Below the pieces are notes generated by a model. That model made no database searches. It saw only the letters and a program-made list of their open reading frames with translations, and was not told where the DNA came from. From Gracilaria domingensis (lineage: Eukaryota > Rhodophyta > Florideophyceae > Gracilariales > Gracilariaceae): a stretch of DNA of 64,000 nucleotides. The stretch spans positions 111,367-175,366 of the forward strand of contig VCMS01000204.1 in assembly GCA_022539475.1 (NCBI GenBank). Direction: 5' to 3'. The translations under genes were made by a program, and so were the position numbers. Of the stretch, positions 11,137-21,925 are shown one piece after another. Position 1 is the stretch's first letter, and each line of letters opens with the position of its first letter.

Positions 11137-12300
11137 CCGATGCCAACTCAAGCATAACCTGCTGTCAGTTCACGATCTAGCTCATCGCTACTGCTTCATC
11201 ACCTTCACAGCAGACAAACGGCAAATCTACAACACCAAAGTCAACCCTTCCCACCTACTGGCAACAGCACCGTGGACCAGATCCAAGTATGAACTCAGCG
11301 GCAAAATACAAACTTCTCCAATGGCCCTGGCATCAGGTACAATGCCGAGTAAACCCTCTAAGCACACAGATTCCAGAACACATCCACACTCGCCTCCGAC
11401 ACCCCCCCACACCACCCAATCTCAAAAAATACCGATCAACCAGTCCAAACCCCGACCATCATGACCCGTATCCATCCAAAACCTCCATAATCCGGTACCC
11501 CCCTGCCTTACGCACGAAACTTCAGACACAAACTCACGCGTGGCACCTCAAACTTAACCACGCAAACCCCGAGAAACTAGCCCTCACCGCGAAACACAAA
11601 CTTCTTCCCACCATGACACACACTCTACCACACGACACCCACCTCACATGTTCGGCCTGCAAACAGGCCAAAACGCAGCCAGAGACACACATTTCCAAAC
11701 AGCACGAATACCTCGTCGGAGCTTACATCAGCTCCGACACATGTGGTCCAATTAAGCTCACATCCACTAACGCCAACAACCATGTACTCATCCTAATCTG
11801 CGCCAGCAGCAAATTTGCTTCCACCCAATTCATCCGTGACTGCAAGGATATCCCACAGCATATAAAACAAACTCTATATCATACAGCCCACCGAATGCAC
11901 CATCCAGTATCAGAATTCCGAACCGATAACGTTAAAAAGTACACATCGAAACACATCAAAACGATCTACGACAAATACCATCTCAAGCACCACCTCCGAA
12001 CTCCTCACCAACCCCAGGAGAATTCGATCGCAGAGCGATACAATCGCCTTCTCATGGAAAAACGTTCGCGCACGGCTCACCGCTGCACATCTAACAGACA
12101 CCTTCTGGGAAGATGCAGCACGCGGTACAGTATTCACGTACAATCTACTGTATCACACCAACATCAGAACCTCCCCTTACAACAATTGGTACGGCCAGAC
12201 ACCAACTATTTCTCGCATTTACAACTTTTGTGAACTTGGAACCATCCTAATCTATGCACCGAGAAATAAGCTCCAACCGAGAGACCAACCCGTCAGATAC
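11137..12300 (+). pseudogene. Copia integrase
   Basis: The GAG-pre-integrase zinc-binding part shows WHLKLNHAN followed by CSAC (11,649-11,660). The catalytic triad is recognisable: Asp in SSDTCGP (11,736), Asp in FRTDNVKKY (11,935) and Glu in PQENSIAERYN (12,018). A frameshift near 12,065 moves the frame for the C-terminal part, which then reads FWEDAARGTVFTYNLL and SPYNNWYGQTPT, both typical of Copia integrases just before the RT. All three catalytic residues survive, although the reading frame does not. Confidence 0.8.
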
Positions 12301-14127
12301 ATGTATGCCACCTCACTCACACACCTCATGGTCTACAAACTGAACACCAAACAATACCAAGAAGTCAGAGCGCAGGACTTCCACCCTTACCACAACATAA
12401 CACACCCCATAACCACATACACAGCAGCCAATAAGGTTCTCACATGCACAGTCAAGCCCATTATCAGCAGAATCCAAGTCGACACACCACCACCAACCAC
12501 AGTCCAACAAGCTCGCATCTACCTCGACGCCACACTCTGGCAAAACGCGCATGATGATGAACTCCAAAACATCGACGAACACCAAAGCATCAAATGGTTA
12601 CCCCCACACTTCCAACCCCCATCCGAAAGCATCATACTCCTAATGATGCTTTACCACTACAAACGCTCAGCGGAAAGCACAGTCACAAAACTCAAAGCTC
12701 GCTGTAACCTGCGCAGGGACCTCATGAAACCGGGACTCCATTATAATCCCCTCAATCGCAAAACCTATGTAGCCGACTGGAAAACGCAACGAATACTCCT
12801 CGCCCTTCATGCGACACACACTCTTTCTCTCGAGCACTTTAGAATTAAGTCCGATTACCTCCATGAGCAGTATCAGCATTCCCGACTCGTGTACGTGAAG
12901 CAAATGACAAACGTCGATGGCATATACCGTCACAACAGCAAGTATGGCCTGCTGCAGAGCATTCTCTATGGCTCCTCCCCTGCCGCGTACTACCAAAACC
13001 ATAGACTGAAGACATATCTCGCCAAGCTTAAGTTCTAGCCCTCCGAGCACGACCCGTTTCTGTACACCAAAATAACGCCCAACGGATTCAAACTCATAAG
13101 CACAACCATTGATGACTTCTTTGTCCTCGCCACATCCAACAACCTCATGGATGACCTACACAAACAACTCCTGCACAAGTACAAAATCAAACGGCTCGGC
13201 CCAGCCACACGCTTCCTAAACTGGACAATCCGCCGAACCCAGCATGGCGTTCACTTCTTGCAACCAGACACCATCGATGCGCTTCTCGTTCAAACAGGTA
13301 TAGACCAATGCAACCCAGCGGATACACCATACAACAACATCCAACACCTGGATCAACAACTAGACACCCCGCTCTTGTCCTCCAAGCAAGCCACCACATA
13401 TCGAAGCATCCTGGGCGAAATCCGCTGTACCACGGATAGCACACGCCCGGAAATTATGTATGCCACCAATCAACTAGCTGAACATATGAAAATTCAGCAG
13501 AAACATCACTGGAAAGCCCTTAAAACACTGCTACGATACATCAAAGGCACCAAAACGTACGGTCTCCGCTATCGCACCACGCAACAAACAGGCAATCGTA
13601 GTCAGATCAGAGCCTACAGTGATGCCGACTTCGCAAAAGCCAAGAGCAGGAAATCAGTCACAGGGAACTTTCACAGGATTCAGCACACTCCAATCTCGTG
13701 AGAATCCTGCAGAGGAAACGTAGTCGCGCTCTCTACCACCGAGGTTGAATACATTGCAGCAACGAAGGCCACACGGTACACAAACTGGCTCCGTAACCTT
13801 CTACACTCATGCCCAGCCAAAAAAAGAACTCCCACACCCCAATTCATCGATAATCGCTCAGCAGTACTTATTGCCACGAACCAAGCACCAACGAAACGCA
13901 AAAGGTATATCGACATACGTCCCCATTATCTGGCCCATCATCTGGCCGCAAATCTCATTCGCATCCAACGCATACCAACCATGGCCATGTTAGCCGACAT
14001 ACTCACCAAGCCGCTGCACAAAGATGGATTCAAAGAACTCCGAAAATATCTGAACATCCTCCCCTGCCCCACTCAAAAAGCGAGTCAGCAACAGAGGACT
14101 GTCAATCAGCATCATCAACCTTGCTGA
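12301..14127 (+). pseudogene. Copia reverse transcriptase and RNase H
   Basis: One frame runs the whole length, interrupted by a TAG at 13,036-13,038 and a TGA at 13,699-13,701. RT landmarks are the WQNAHDDELQNI entry helix, KSDYLHEQ (first catalytic Asp near 12,852) and the polymerase motif, which reads TIDDF (13,108-13,119) rather than the usual YVDD. RNase H landmarks are YSDADFAKAKSRKSVTG (near 13,617), ALSTTEVEYIAATK and the closing LADILTKPL. The terminal stop is the TGA at 14,125. Loss of the Tyr before the Asp pair, together with the two stops, indicates an inactive copy. Confidence 0.85.
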
Positions 14128-14143
14128 TTCACATTTTTCTAGA

Positions 14144-14240
14144 TGACAATCAGCATTACAGTGGCAGAAGCAGTAGAACATAAGCGAGATGTGCGAGCTC
14201 GCGACAGTAAATTGGAGGCATGAAATCTGTCTTCTTCACA
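14144..14240 (+). repeat. 3' LTR of the Copia element
   Basis: Begins TGACAATCAGCATTACAG and ends TTCACA. It matches the 5' LTR in length and over nearly the whole sequence. No clear polypurine tract precedes it. Confidence 0.8.
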
Positions 14241-14571
14241 AATCGAAACAAAGGAAGGAGGGAATGTCACAAGGATCTACTACTGGGTGCATCCAGAAAT
14301 TCCCAGAAGGCCAGCCCACCAAAATACTGGCAGTGTTCACAATAAAATCGTGCACCACCTGGCCATATTTGGCGCCAATACAGGACAACCGAAACAGACG
14401 TTCAGAGTAGAGGAGGTCAGTACCTTCGTTTTAGTACAAAGCGTTTGACGCATAACAAAGTAGCCCTTTAAAAAGCGCTTGACGCATAATAGCTTTGTTC
14501 TCGAGCTAAGCCATTATCCATCCCAGTTTCGACTGCGCAGAAAACGTCGAACGCATCTAAATTATTAAATA

Positions 14572-15293
14572 ATGACGCCGCGACCACTCTTACCAAGCCA
14601 CCGACTCCAAAATCCAACCGTTCCAAATCGACCAAGGGACGAAGTGGCGCTCCCAACCACAGCCAAGACGATATCACAGCGTTGCAGGATATCTTCGAAG
14701 AGGTAAAACCTAATGGAGCGAACATGTGGGCACTAGTTGCTTCCAAATTTGATGCTCGGAGCAAAGCAACTACGCGACCACTACGAGATGAAACTCTCAA
14801 GAATAAGTATGACAAGCTTTGTATTTCAAAGAGAAAGACAGAAGATCCTTCTTGTCCGCCCGATCTTCGACGTGCGAAACATATTGCAAGAGATATACAA
14901 GCCAAAGTGGTGGCAATCGTTCTCGACCATGATGAAGAATCGGACGAGGAAAACTCGGACGCTGTTACTGAGTGTGGAAGGAAGAAGGAAGAGGAAGGAG
15001 ACGCTAATAAACTCGGGTTCAAGTGTAACAAACGAAACGTTGGATTTGCTGGGTTGGCTTCTAGGAAGCCAAAAACAGAGGATGTTCTGGAGGAGAAGGT
15101 CGACACCATGACTCGATTTATTGGAATGATTGCGGAATCTATGAAGTCTGCGAATGCTTATGCAGGAACGTTGAACGAGCAGAACGCTGTCAACATTGGA
15201 TTGCAAGAAGTTCAATCGGTAAAGGAAGAAGTGATGAAGGACATAGAAGAAGCGAAGTCGATGATTTCTGGCATGATTTTCGTGCTTCTCTAG
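14572..15293 (+). CDS. DUF6818-like Myb/SANT-type accessory protein of the Harbinger element
   Basis: The frame is open from about 14,488 to a TAG at 15,291. The only nearby ATG (14,572) is one base out of frame, so the start is unresolved: a frameshift or an intron. An N-terminal Ser/Lys/Pro-rich stretch is followed by a trihelix-like domain. It has DIFEEVKPNGANMWALVASK, a linker with Arg residues, LKNKYDKLC, and the signature CPPDLRRAKHIARDIQAK, as in DUF6818 proteins. A Glu/Asp-rich linker and a helical C-terminus follow (EVQSVKEEVMKDIEEAK). In PIF/Harbinger elements the second gene usually encodes a DNA-binding helper that brings the transposase to the ends; by position this protein probably plays that part. 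About 203 codons from the first Leu codon usable as a start (14,682). Confidence 0.65.
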
Positions 15294-15393
15294 TGGACAC
15301 AAAAGCTTAACACGGGAGCAGTACTACCGAATCAGCAGTATCGAGATTGACGGAGAAGGGTAGACACCTCTCAGGTTTTCCGCTCGCGCGTGC

Positions 15394-15459
15394 TGCCCGA
15401 GGAGTAAAGTACGCCTCAATGCTCGAAAGCTCGCATTGGCGGACTTTACTCCTCGGGCA
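15394..15459. terminator. Long hairpin between the convergent Harbinger genes
   Basis: TGCCCGAGGAGTAAAGT at the left pairs with ACTTTACTCCTCGGGCA at the right, and the stem continues through CGCC/GGCG and CAATGC/GCATTG to a loop of about ten bases. The arms are nearly perfect over about 28 bp. It lies about 100 bp past the stop of the plus-strand gene and about 40 bp past that of the minus-strand gene. A shared 3'-end signal is inferred from position only. Confidence 0.6.
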
Positions 15460-15497
15460 CAAACCCGCGCTCACAAATTAAAATGCGGATTATAGGT

Positions 15498-16708
15498 TCA
15501 CGCAATCTGATTTATCTCCATTAGTCTTGTTTTGCCGTTGAGCAATCCAACAGCAATATCTATTATCGTCCCTCGTCGCTCTGAATCTGCCAGGAGAGCA
15601 GTTTTGATTCGTTGAAAGGGCCCTTAATCGCACGAATGCCCCACTCCGCACTTTGCCTTTCACTCGGCATTATGCGCTGAACATCATATCGATGGCAGCG
15701 CTGTCCTTCGACTGCGGTATATCGCTCGTATCGTTAGACTTACGTGCACGTAGAAATTTTGCGTTTGTAGCGGTCGCATTTTTAACAAAAGCGGAGTCTC
15801 TAAGGATTGCCATTTCTGGTGGGGTTCGCTCATCAGAAAGTTTAGGGTAGTAGAGTCCAGACAGACAGGCCAGCTTGTTATGATGCCAGCTTCCAGGAAA
15901 ACTTATAGCCGCATGTATTACTTCTCCAAAGAAGTTAAAAACAAAAAGATTGGTGACCTCTTCCTGTTGAGTAAAACCTTCGTAAAAAGCATTCTGCAGT
16001 TCTTCGTTGCCATAGTTCTGACACTTAAACCTTCCACCATCCGTAATTCCAAACACAACTTTCAAAGGAGGACCAAACTCCTTACTCTTCTTCATCACAG
16101 TTTCAGAAGCCTTCATTTCTTCACCCGTGGGCCAACGAATAGAGAATTGTTGCGCATCAGTATGACGTAGTGCTTTTTGAAGTACGGCTAGGGTGTATTT
16201 TAACCAGAGAGTGATGGAAGACGAGACGATTTCAGAGAATGTAAAAATTTGTACTGTTTTGCACTGTGTCTTTATGTAGTAAGGAACGGGCGTAAGCAAA
16301 TCAGATGAGAACAGAAACGGTCGTCGCCCTCGCCTGCTGTTGCTTTTTTGGTAAGGACTTACGTAGATGAGTTGAGTTCATTGTGTAACGAACAACAGTA
16401 GTAAGAGTTTTGCAAAGACATTTCGCATTAAGGTGTTGATAGATATAAAGTCTGGAGCTGTGCCATTTGCATAGAGATGCTGTCAAGGCGTGTCCGGACG
16501 TTGGGAGACGGGATGGAGCCACCAACGACCAGGTTGCTTCGCCGCACGATGGGTTCATTGGGTGGTCGAGCGTTTCCTTATGGTCAGAACAGCACATAGC
16601 GTGGTAGTTACGGCTGCAAGACTGGCAGAAAGAGCTGCCTGTGCCAACATTTGCGCCATGTTGATCGATGTGGAGCGTTTGGCGGGCGAACTGATCATCT
16701 GGAAACAC
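15498..16708 (-). pseudogene. PIF/Harbinger DDE_Tnp_4-like transposase
   Basis: The minus-strand frame 16,299-15,670 has the first catalytic Asp in FGITDGGRFKCQ (residue 87 of that frame). It is followed by the family pattern NAFYEGFTQ, NLFVFNFFGEVIHAAISFPG and SWHHNKLA. The usual SWHD second aspartate is replaced by His (SWHH). The frame then breaks near 15,670, and the third catalytic Glu is found in the next frame in SAEWGIRAIKG. A further shift leads to the typical C-terminus RGTIIDIAVGLLNGKTRL ending at 15,498. The N-terminal part (16,708-16,301) is Cys/His-rich with SCSRNYHAM. Two frameshifts and the lost Asp mean no active enzyme. Confidence 0.75.
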
Positions 16709-16820
16709 CCTCCGTGAGTTTCTTCAGCTGGCCATATTTGGTGGTGCAGTGGTCAGGCTAAAGCGCATTTGATTGGCCAAAACTTGGCCAGCGCCCAGCT
16801 GGTAATTTCTGGATGCACCC

Positions 16821-17376
16821 ACTGTACAAAACTTGACGACTACCCAAACACAAAACTCTAACACATGTCTTGTTTTGTTGATTGTGTGTTACAATATATC
16901 CTGGCTCGGCGCAGACCTAATTGATCCCAAGCTTCTCTCCGATTTGCGCATAACGCTGCTGCCACCGGCGCCATTTTTATGTGCGCACCATACCAGCGCG
17001 GCCGCTTTGGCCGCCGCAACCGCGTTTAGCCGCAGCTACCCCGCCTCCCCCGCCACCGCATTTCAGTATAGTCGCGAGCACCGCGCCGCAGAGCCTGTAC
17101 GCAGTAGACCACTACTGGAGCGCGCTCCTTAGGCGAAGCCATTCCTCTTGCTAATCCTCCCGAGAAGTCGCAGCAGAGCGTTTGCGCCAGATTCATAAGC
17201 TTTTTCTTAAATAATTTATTCATAAATTGTACGCGCTATTCTCTGAAACGGATTCAAAGTGCTTTATACGAAACTGTTGACACTCTGGCGTGAAAGCATG
17301 AAAATTGTGTACTACCTATAAACATGACAACTAAGTTTCTTGGCCTGAGAAACGGTTTTCAATGCCACCATTTATA
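16821..17376. other. No gene seen; GC-rich patch near 16,960-17,110
   Basis: Short frames on both strands lack domains. The patch 16,960-17,110 is noticeably richer in G and C than its surroundings. Confidence 0.5.
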
Positions 17377-18022
17377 GTTTGCGTAGCTTGAAATGGTGCC
17401 AGAGCTGTAGAAGTAGAACGCAACAAACGATGTTTATTGCAAAGAGTTGGGATAATGTAGCCGTCGTAGGCGTCTTTTCTTCGTATAGAAAAGACTCTAG
17501 AGCCGCAAAAGGGTAGAGAGAACAAGCGTCTCAGCTGGCAGGAATCGAGAGAAACTCATTCCGTTTTGCAACCAGCAACCCCATCCAAATAGAACTCTGA
17601 AGATGTGCAGCTCTTTACCTTGCGCAATAAAATTGCCGCAAGAACCATCCTTTAACCAGAATGTGAAGCCTGGCTCATAATCCGGGAACCCCTGCGTGCG
17701 TAGCGATACACCAAGATATGCTGTTGTTGTTCTAACTTTAGCTTATGCAGAAAGGCTCTTCCATTGGTTAAATAATATCGCAGAGAACTGATGCACTTCC
17801 AGCCACCATGTAGAGCAATAGCTTTCGCAGACTGTCCATTACAAAAACAGTGAAATGCGTCGCCAATTCGTGCTGAGTGGGGAGAAATTTTTCCTTGGAT
17901 CCTAAAGAATTTGGCTGTATCCTTAATGTTACGAAGATAAGCGCTGTCGTTCAGGTTAAATAATCGTGACGGAAAGCACCTGGAGAGGTGACTTTGAAGA
18001 TATGTGACAATGGACTCTTCGT
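17377..18022 (+). repeat. Left inverted repeat of the DIRS-like element
   Basis: Matches the reverse complement of 21,278-21,925 with only scattered base changes, from GCGTAGCTTGAAATGG at the outside to the segment around GAGGTGACTTTGAAGATATG inside. Confidence 0.85.
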
Positions 18023-18830
18023 TAATGATAGTAAGCTGATTGATTCCTGTTTTTGCTTGAGGAACTCCAATTACAGCCGAATATGAGAATCCTAGAGCTT
18101 GAAGGCGTATGTCTCCAGAGAGAGCGACATCTACTGTACGAAGTGAAATTGTTTCTGAAGCTCGAAGATAAGCACCCAATGCTACAGCGATAGCAACAGC
18201 CGAGTGAGGATGCTTCGTTTCCTCTAGTCGTGCTACAAACTTTTGCAGTAACAAGAGGGTTAGTGGCAGAGACGCCTAGTGGGGAACGGAACGTTCCCAA
18301 GCGCAGATAACTCTTCGAGAGAGAAATAAATGTGATCGAAGTCCTGGAACGACAAAGAAGATATGGGCCAAGAGATTTACCGTTTCCTGCCGTTTTCCAG
18401 GAGAGGGAGTCTCGTCTTAAGTTGCCTGGATATAGCTTAGCAGTAGTTGATCTAGTTCGAAAGGTGTTCGTGGGAGATGGTTTATACTGTTGACAAAATT
18501 TATGTAAGCTTTGAGATGTCGTTTCTGCGTGGGGGGTTTCAAGCGCGTAACCAAGAGTGGGAAGGTTTTGAACGAAGTAAGACCATTCTGAAACAGGGAT
18601 GTCATCTCAGGCGAGAGATTATTTTGACAGAGCGTGAAACTTGGTGCTTGGAGAGGAGAAGCGATTGAGTGCCCAAAGTTGGAAGGGTGCTTCTTTCTAA
18701 TCAATCGATGGCTGCAGAAGGTCTCATAGAACATTTGGGAGATCAACATGGAATTGTTCTGGTCGAGATGGGGCGTCGGCAGGATTGAGAAGGGATGTGA
18801 TATACAGTATTCGAGAGCAGAGATCACTGA
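17652..18830 (-). pseudogene. DIRS-like tyrosine recombinase (YR) with residual RNase H end
   Basis: The conserved recombinase domain is in the frame 18,254-17,652. It has the box I Arg in GAYLRASETISL, the H-x-x-R motif in SPHSARIGDAF, the His/Trp of LHGGWKCISSL and the nucleophile Tyr in RYYL, so all catalytic positions are present. The N-terminal helical part is in the frame 18,827-18,417 in two overlapping phases (QSLHKFCQQY and related). A TAG near 18,275 and frame shifts separate it from the catalytic part. Near 18,770 the minus strand reads LLNPADAPSRPEQF, the typical C-terminal end of an RNase H, so the recombinase follows RNase H as expected in DIRS. YR enzymes integrate circular DNA without making target duplications. 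Confidence 0.75.
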
Positions 18831-18913
18831 AGGTTAAAGTGGGAAAACGATATCATTTGACACCGCGAGTTGTGTTGATTGATCGAAAGCACCTAAAGGA
18901 ATTTTCTGCAACG

Positions 18914-19800
18914 CTAATAACTTCGAGAAAGTCCTGGTAGTCGATTGGAATAGAACATGTTGCTAATGTCAGAATATATCCCGGATGGTTCAATGTCAGA
19001 CGACATTTTGATGTTGGAGAATAGATCTGGCGCGGGAAGATCTGTTAAGGGAAGACGGGGGATTAAGGAATTTTGTAGACGGCGCCAACTTACTAACCTG
19101 TCTCTCTTTTCATCCTTTACGACGGCGAATAATGTCATAGTTATCTTGTCGGCCAGTTGAGAGTAATGACGATTTTCGATGGGAGTACTGGACCAATAGG
19201 GCATTCCGGCATTCTGGAGTTTGCCGAAGAGTTGGGCGTAGTGGCCTCTCTTCACATGGGTGCGCGGTTTGGGCAAGGACCTGGCCTTTCGTAATTGCTG
19301 GAGTAAGTGATCTTTGAAGAAAGATAAATCTGGGTCCGAAAACGCTTGCGCGAGAGTTGGGGGCATATATCGTACCGAAGTCGGCTCCAGGCCATCCGGA
19401 GGGGATGGGACGTTGATTCGATCTAACGCAATGATTCGGAAGTCTCCACCGGAGGGTGATACGATGTCGATATCGCAAGTAATATTATGCACAAGTTCGG
19501 ACGCCTCCTATTCCTTTAGATCGAACTGTGGGCTGGGAGGGGATAGAGAGAGTTGGGAAAGAGATTGAAAGGTGTGGGGACTGGTAGTGCGCCGAAGAGA
19601 TGCAATTCGCTGAGATACGGATACTGTTGCTGCACTAGATATGGAACCGTTTGCGAAGGAGTTGGAAACGTTCTTAAGGCCTGCATATAATACGTTTAGC
19701 GCGGTGACAGCCGAGCATGTAATGCGACATTTGTTCTTGAAGGTAGTAGGATCAAGCAAGAAGGTTCGTGGACGGGTTATTGCTCTTGCTTCTGATCCGA
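18914..19800 (-). pseudogene. DIRS-like reverse transcriptase, N-terminal fragment
   Basis: One minus-strand frame is open from about 19,800 to 18,914, with a stop at 19,508-19,510. It has KNKCRITCSAVTALN near its start and a linker with PTLAQAFSDPDLSFFKD. It ends in RT-like blocks: VVKDEKRDRLVSWRRLQN, corresponding to the template-binding strand motif, and SDISNMFYSNRLP, corresponding to motif A with its Asp. The frame stops right after motif A, and the YxDD core is not found anywhere in the element. The pol frame overlaps the end of Gag, which suggests frameshift expression in the intact ancestor. Confidence 0.55.
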
Positions 19801-21005
19801 AGTACCTGGGCCATCCCGCTTGTTGTTGTCGCGCTTGCTTGCATTCCTTCGAGAACGAGTTTTGGCATTGCTTTGCATTGCCGCAGCGGCCTTCCTGAAT
19901 TGGATCGCATACCGGTTGAGGTATTGAGATAGGTAGACGCTTGTCAGGCGACCAGATCCCGATACCTCTAGAAGATGTTCGAAGTTTATCCAATGCGCTG
20001 ACCTGGTGAGAGCTGGATTTGATTGGTGATCTTGCTCTACGTTGACTACACAGAAGAGGCGCCTGATAGCGATTTCCATCCAATGGTTGTCTGAAAGTGC
20101 CTGATTCACGTTCCCCTTGTATTCGAGAATGGTATTGTGTAAATATGAAGCAATATGACGGGCTTTTTGCTCGGTCTGAGGTGACTTCTTTGGACTCTTC
20201 CATACATCCAGATTGTCCATATATCTCTCGACAGTTTGTCCGCGACGGAAGAACTCCATGATTAAGGTTCGTCCAAGGACATGGGGACGTGCAAGAATGG
20301 GCGTGGCAATGTCCCTCTGATTGTATGGGGGCACACGGGACCGATGTCGAGGGCGCATCTTGCCCGCATCGTGTAATGATTGATAAGATTCCTCTGTGGC
20401 TGGTTTAGGTAGTGGCACACCTCCAATTTGAGTAACCACTCCGTTTTCACGGGTAGAGGCTAAAATGAAATCATTGCCGCAGTTCCTCGGATCTTGCGGA
20501 ACTATGAAATTGTTTCCCAGGTTGGATTTCAATTGGTCGTCTTCTTCTTGCGGATTTTCAAAGAAGGATTCGCGGCACTGTGCGCGCCAAGCCAAGACTG
20601 CAGAAAGAACTTGATGTTGGTCTGAGTCGTCAATATCCATAGGGAGCAGATCTTCTTTGGCCTTTCTAGCATGAGCAACAATTGAGGACATGAGTGAGGG
20701 GTTGGAAGTTCCCATTGCAACCAATCATCTAGTGGTGTGTCAGTTATCTTTGTCAGAGCGGCGATTGGGGAAAGCTCGGGGGCTGGGTGGTGAGGTATAT
20801 CCTGGTTTGCTATGGTATCATGAAGGTCAAGTACACTGGATAGTGGGTTCGCCTTGTCATAGACCAGTTTCTCTGTTAAAGATGCCGGTGCTGCTTCAAA
20901 AATAGTTCGCAACGCCTCCTTTGATAAGCAGATAACGTCTCGGCTAGGATGATTTGGGAGATCCTCGGGTAAGATCGAAGGTGTCTGCGCCTTATTCGAT
21001 GACAA
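19777..21005 (-). pseudogene. DIRS-like Gag
   Basis: It starts at an ATG at 21,005 (MSSNKAQTPSIL), runs to about 20,700 and shifts frame at DDWLQWELP. It then continues open to a TAA at 19,777. The middle is helical with EQKARHIASYLHNTILEY and a conserved-looking segment QALSDNHWMEIAIRRLF. The C-terminus is strongly basic (KTRSRRNASKRDNNKRDG), as in nucleic-acid-binding Gag tails. About 410 residues when read through the shift. Position upstream of the RT fragment on the same strand supports the role; the sequence itself is not one I recognise. Confidence 0.55.
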
Positions 21006-21277
21006 ATGTTGAGCTATGGTGCTGGAGGCAGCGGTTTGGCGCGATTTTCGCCGTAAAAGTGTCTTCTTTATTGCTGTGTCTGAAGCAGAGAGTCGTCTTC
21101 TTCTGGAACGGGGACCAGTCGGGGTATCAGTTCTCAGAGCCGTTGTATCCCCAGAGTCTGTTTCGGTAGATTTGAAGGTGTTTGACGTTGGCAGTGGCTC
21201 ATCTGGAACCGGTGCAGGTGAAATTTCCTTATCGGTTTCTCTAAGTCAAGGTCGGGTTGACTGTTCATTCAGAGTCA

Positions 21278-21925
21278 AGAGTCCATTGTCACATATCTTC
21301 AAAGTAACCTCTCCAGGTGCTTTTCGTCACGATTATTTATCCTGAACGACAGCGCTTATCTCGTAACATTAAGGATACAGCCAAATTCTTTAGGATCCAA
21401 GGAAAAATTACTCCCCACTCAGCACGAATTGGTGACGCACTTCACTGTTTTTGTAATGAACAATCTGCGAAAGCTATTGCTCTACACGGTCGCTGGAAGT
21501 GCATCAGTTCTCTGCGATATTATTTAACCAATGGAAGAGCCTTTCTGCATAAGCTAAAGTTAGAACAGCAACAGCATATCTTGGTGTATCGCTACGCACG
21601 CAGGGGTTCCCGGATTATGAGCCAGGCTTCACATTCTGGTTAAAGGATGGTTCTTGCGGCAATTTTATTGCGCAAGGTAAAGAGCTGCACATCTTCAGAG
21701 TTCTATTTGGATGGGGTTGCTGGTTGCGAAACGGAATGAGTTTCTCTCGATTCCTGCCAGCTGAGACGCTTGTTCTCTCTACCCTTTTGCGGCTCTAGAG
21801 TCTTTTCTGTACGAAGAGAAGACGCCTACGACGGCTACATTATCCCAACTCTTTGCAATAAACATCGTTTGTTGCGTTCTACTTCTACAGCTCTGGCACC
21901 ATTTGAAGCTACGCAAGCGATAATA
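21278..21925 (+). repeat. Right inverted repeat of the DIRS-like element, with recombinase 3' fragment
   Basis: Reverse complement of 17,377-18,022. On the plus strand it encodes the last third of the recombinase (PHSARIGDALHCF through RYYLTNGRAF) up to a TAA at 21,643. A one-base loss near 21,350 breaks the frame at its start. Confidence 0.85.

Larger units (their letters stand above)
9728..14240 (+). mobile_element. Copia LTR retrotransposon with 97-bp LTRs
   Basis: A 4.5-kb element is bounded by two 97-bp direct repeats (9,728-9,824 and 14,144-14,240) that start TG and end CA. The flanks are AACCG on the left and AATCG on the right, compatible with a 5-bp target duplication that has mutated once. 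Inside, on the plus strand, the order is Gag, aspartic protease, GAG-pre-integrase and integrase, reverse transcriptase, RNase H, which is the Copia order. Several frameshifts and two in-frame stops in the RT-RNase H part show an inactive copy. The left flank holds the CTAG array and the right flank the PIF/Harbinger element 44 bp away. Confidence 0.85.
14285..16820. mobile_element. PIF/Harbinger-type DNA transposon
   Basis: Perfect 17-bp terminal inverted repeats GGGTGCATCCAGAAATT lie at 14,285-14,301 and, inverted, at 16,804-16,820. Both ends are flanked by ACT (14,282-14,284; 16,821-16,823), a 3-bp target duplication as in PIF/Harbinger. Subterminal copies of GGCCATATTTGG occur near both ends. 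The element carries two convergent genes, a DUF6818-like protein on the plus strand and a DDE_Tnp_4-like transposase on the minus strand. A long hairpin lies between their 3' ends. Length 2,536 bp. Confidence 0.85.
17377..21925 (-). mobile_element. DIRS-like tyrosine-recombinase retroelement, internally deleted
   Basis: Inverted repeats of about 646 bp (17,377-18,022 and 21,278-21,925) flank minus-strand remains of Gag, RT, the end of RNase H and a tyrosine recombinase. This gene set with inverted terminal repeats is characteristic of DIRS elements. The RT palm core and most of RNase H are missing between about 18,930 and 18,820, so the element is a deletion derivative. The left repeat contains the 3' part of the recombinase gene, so the right repeat carries a second fragment of it in the plus orientation. 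Confidence 0.7.

Noticed and set aside
14468-15109. 213-codon minus-strand frame opposite the DUF6818-like gene
   Set aside because: The plus-strand frame has a recognisable domain; the antisense one is Ser/Leu-rich and has none.
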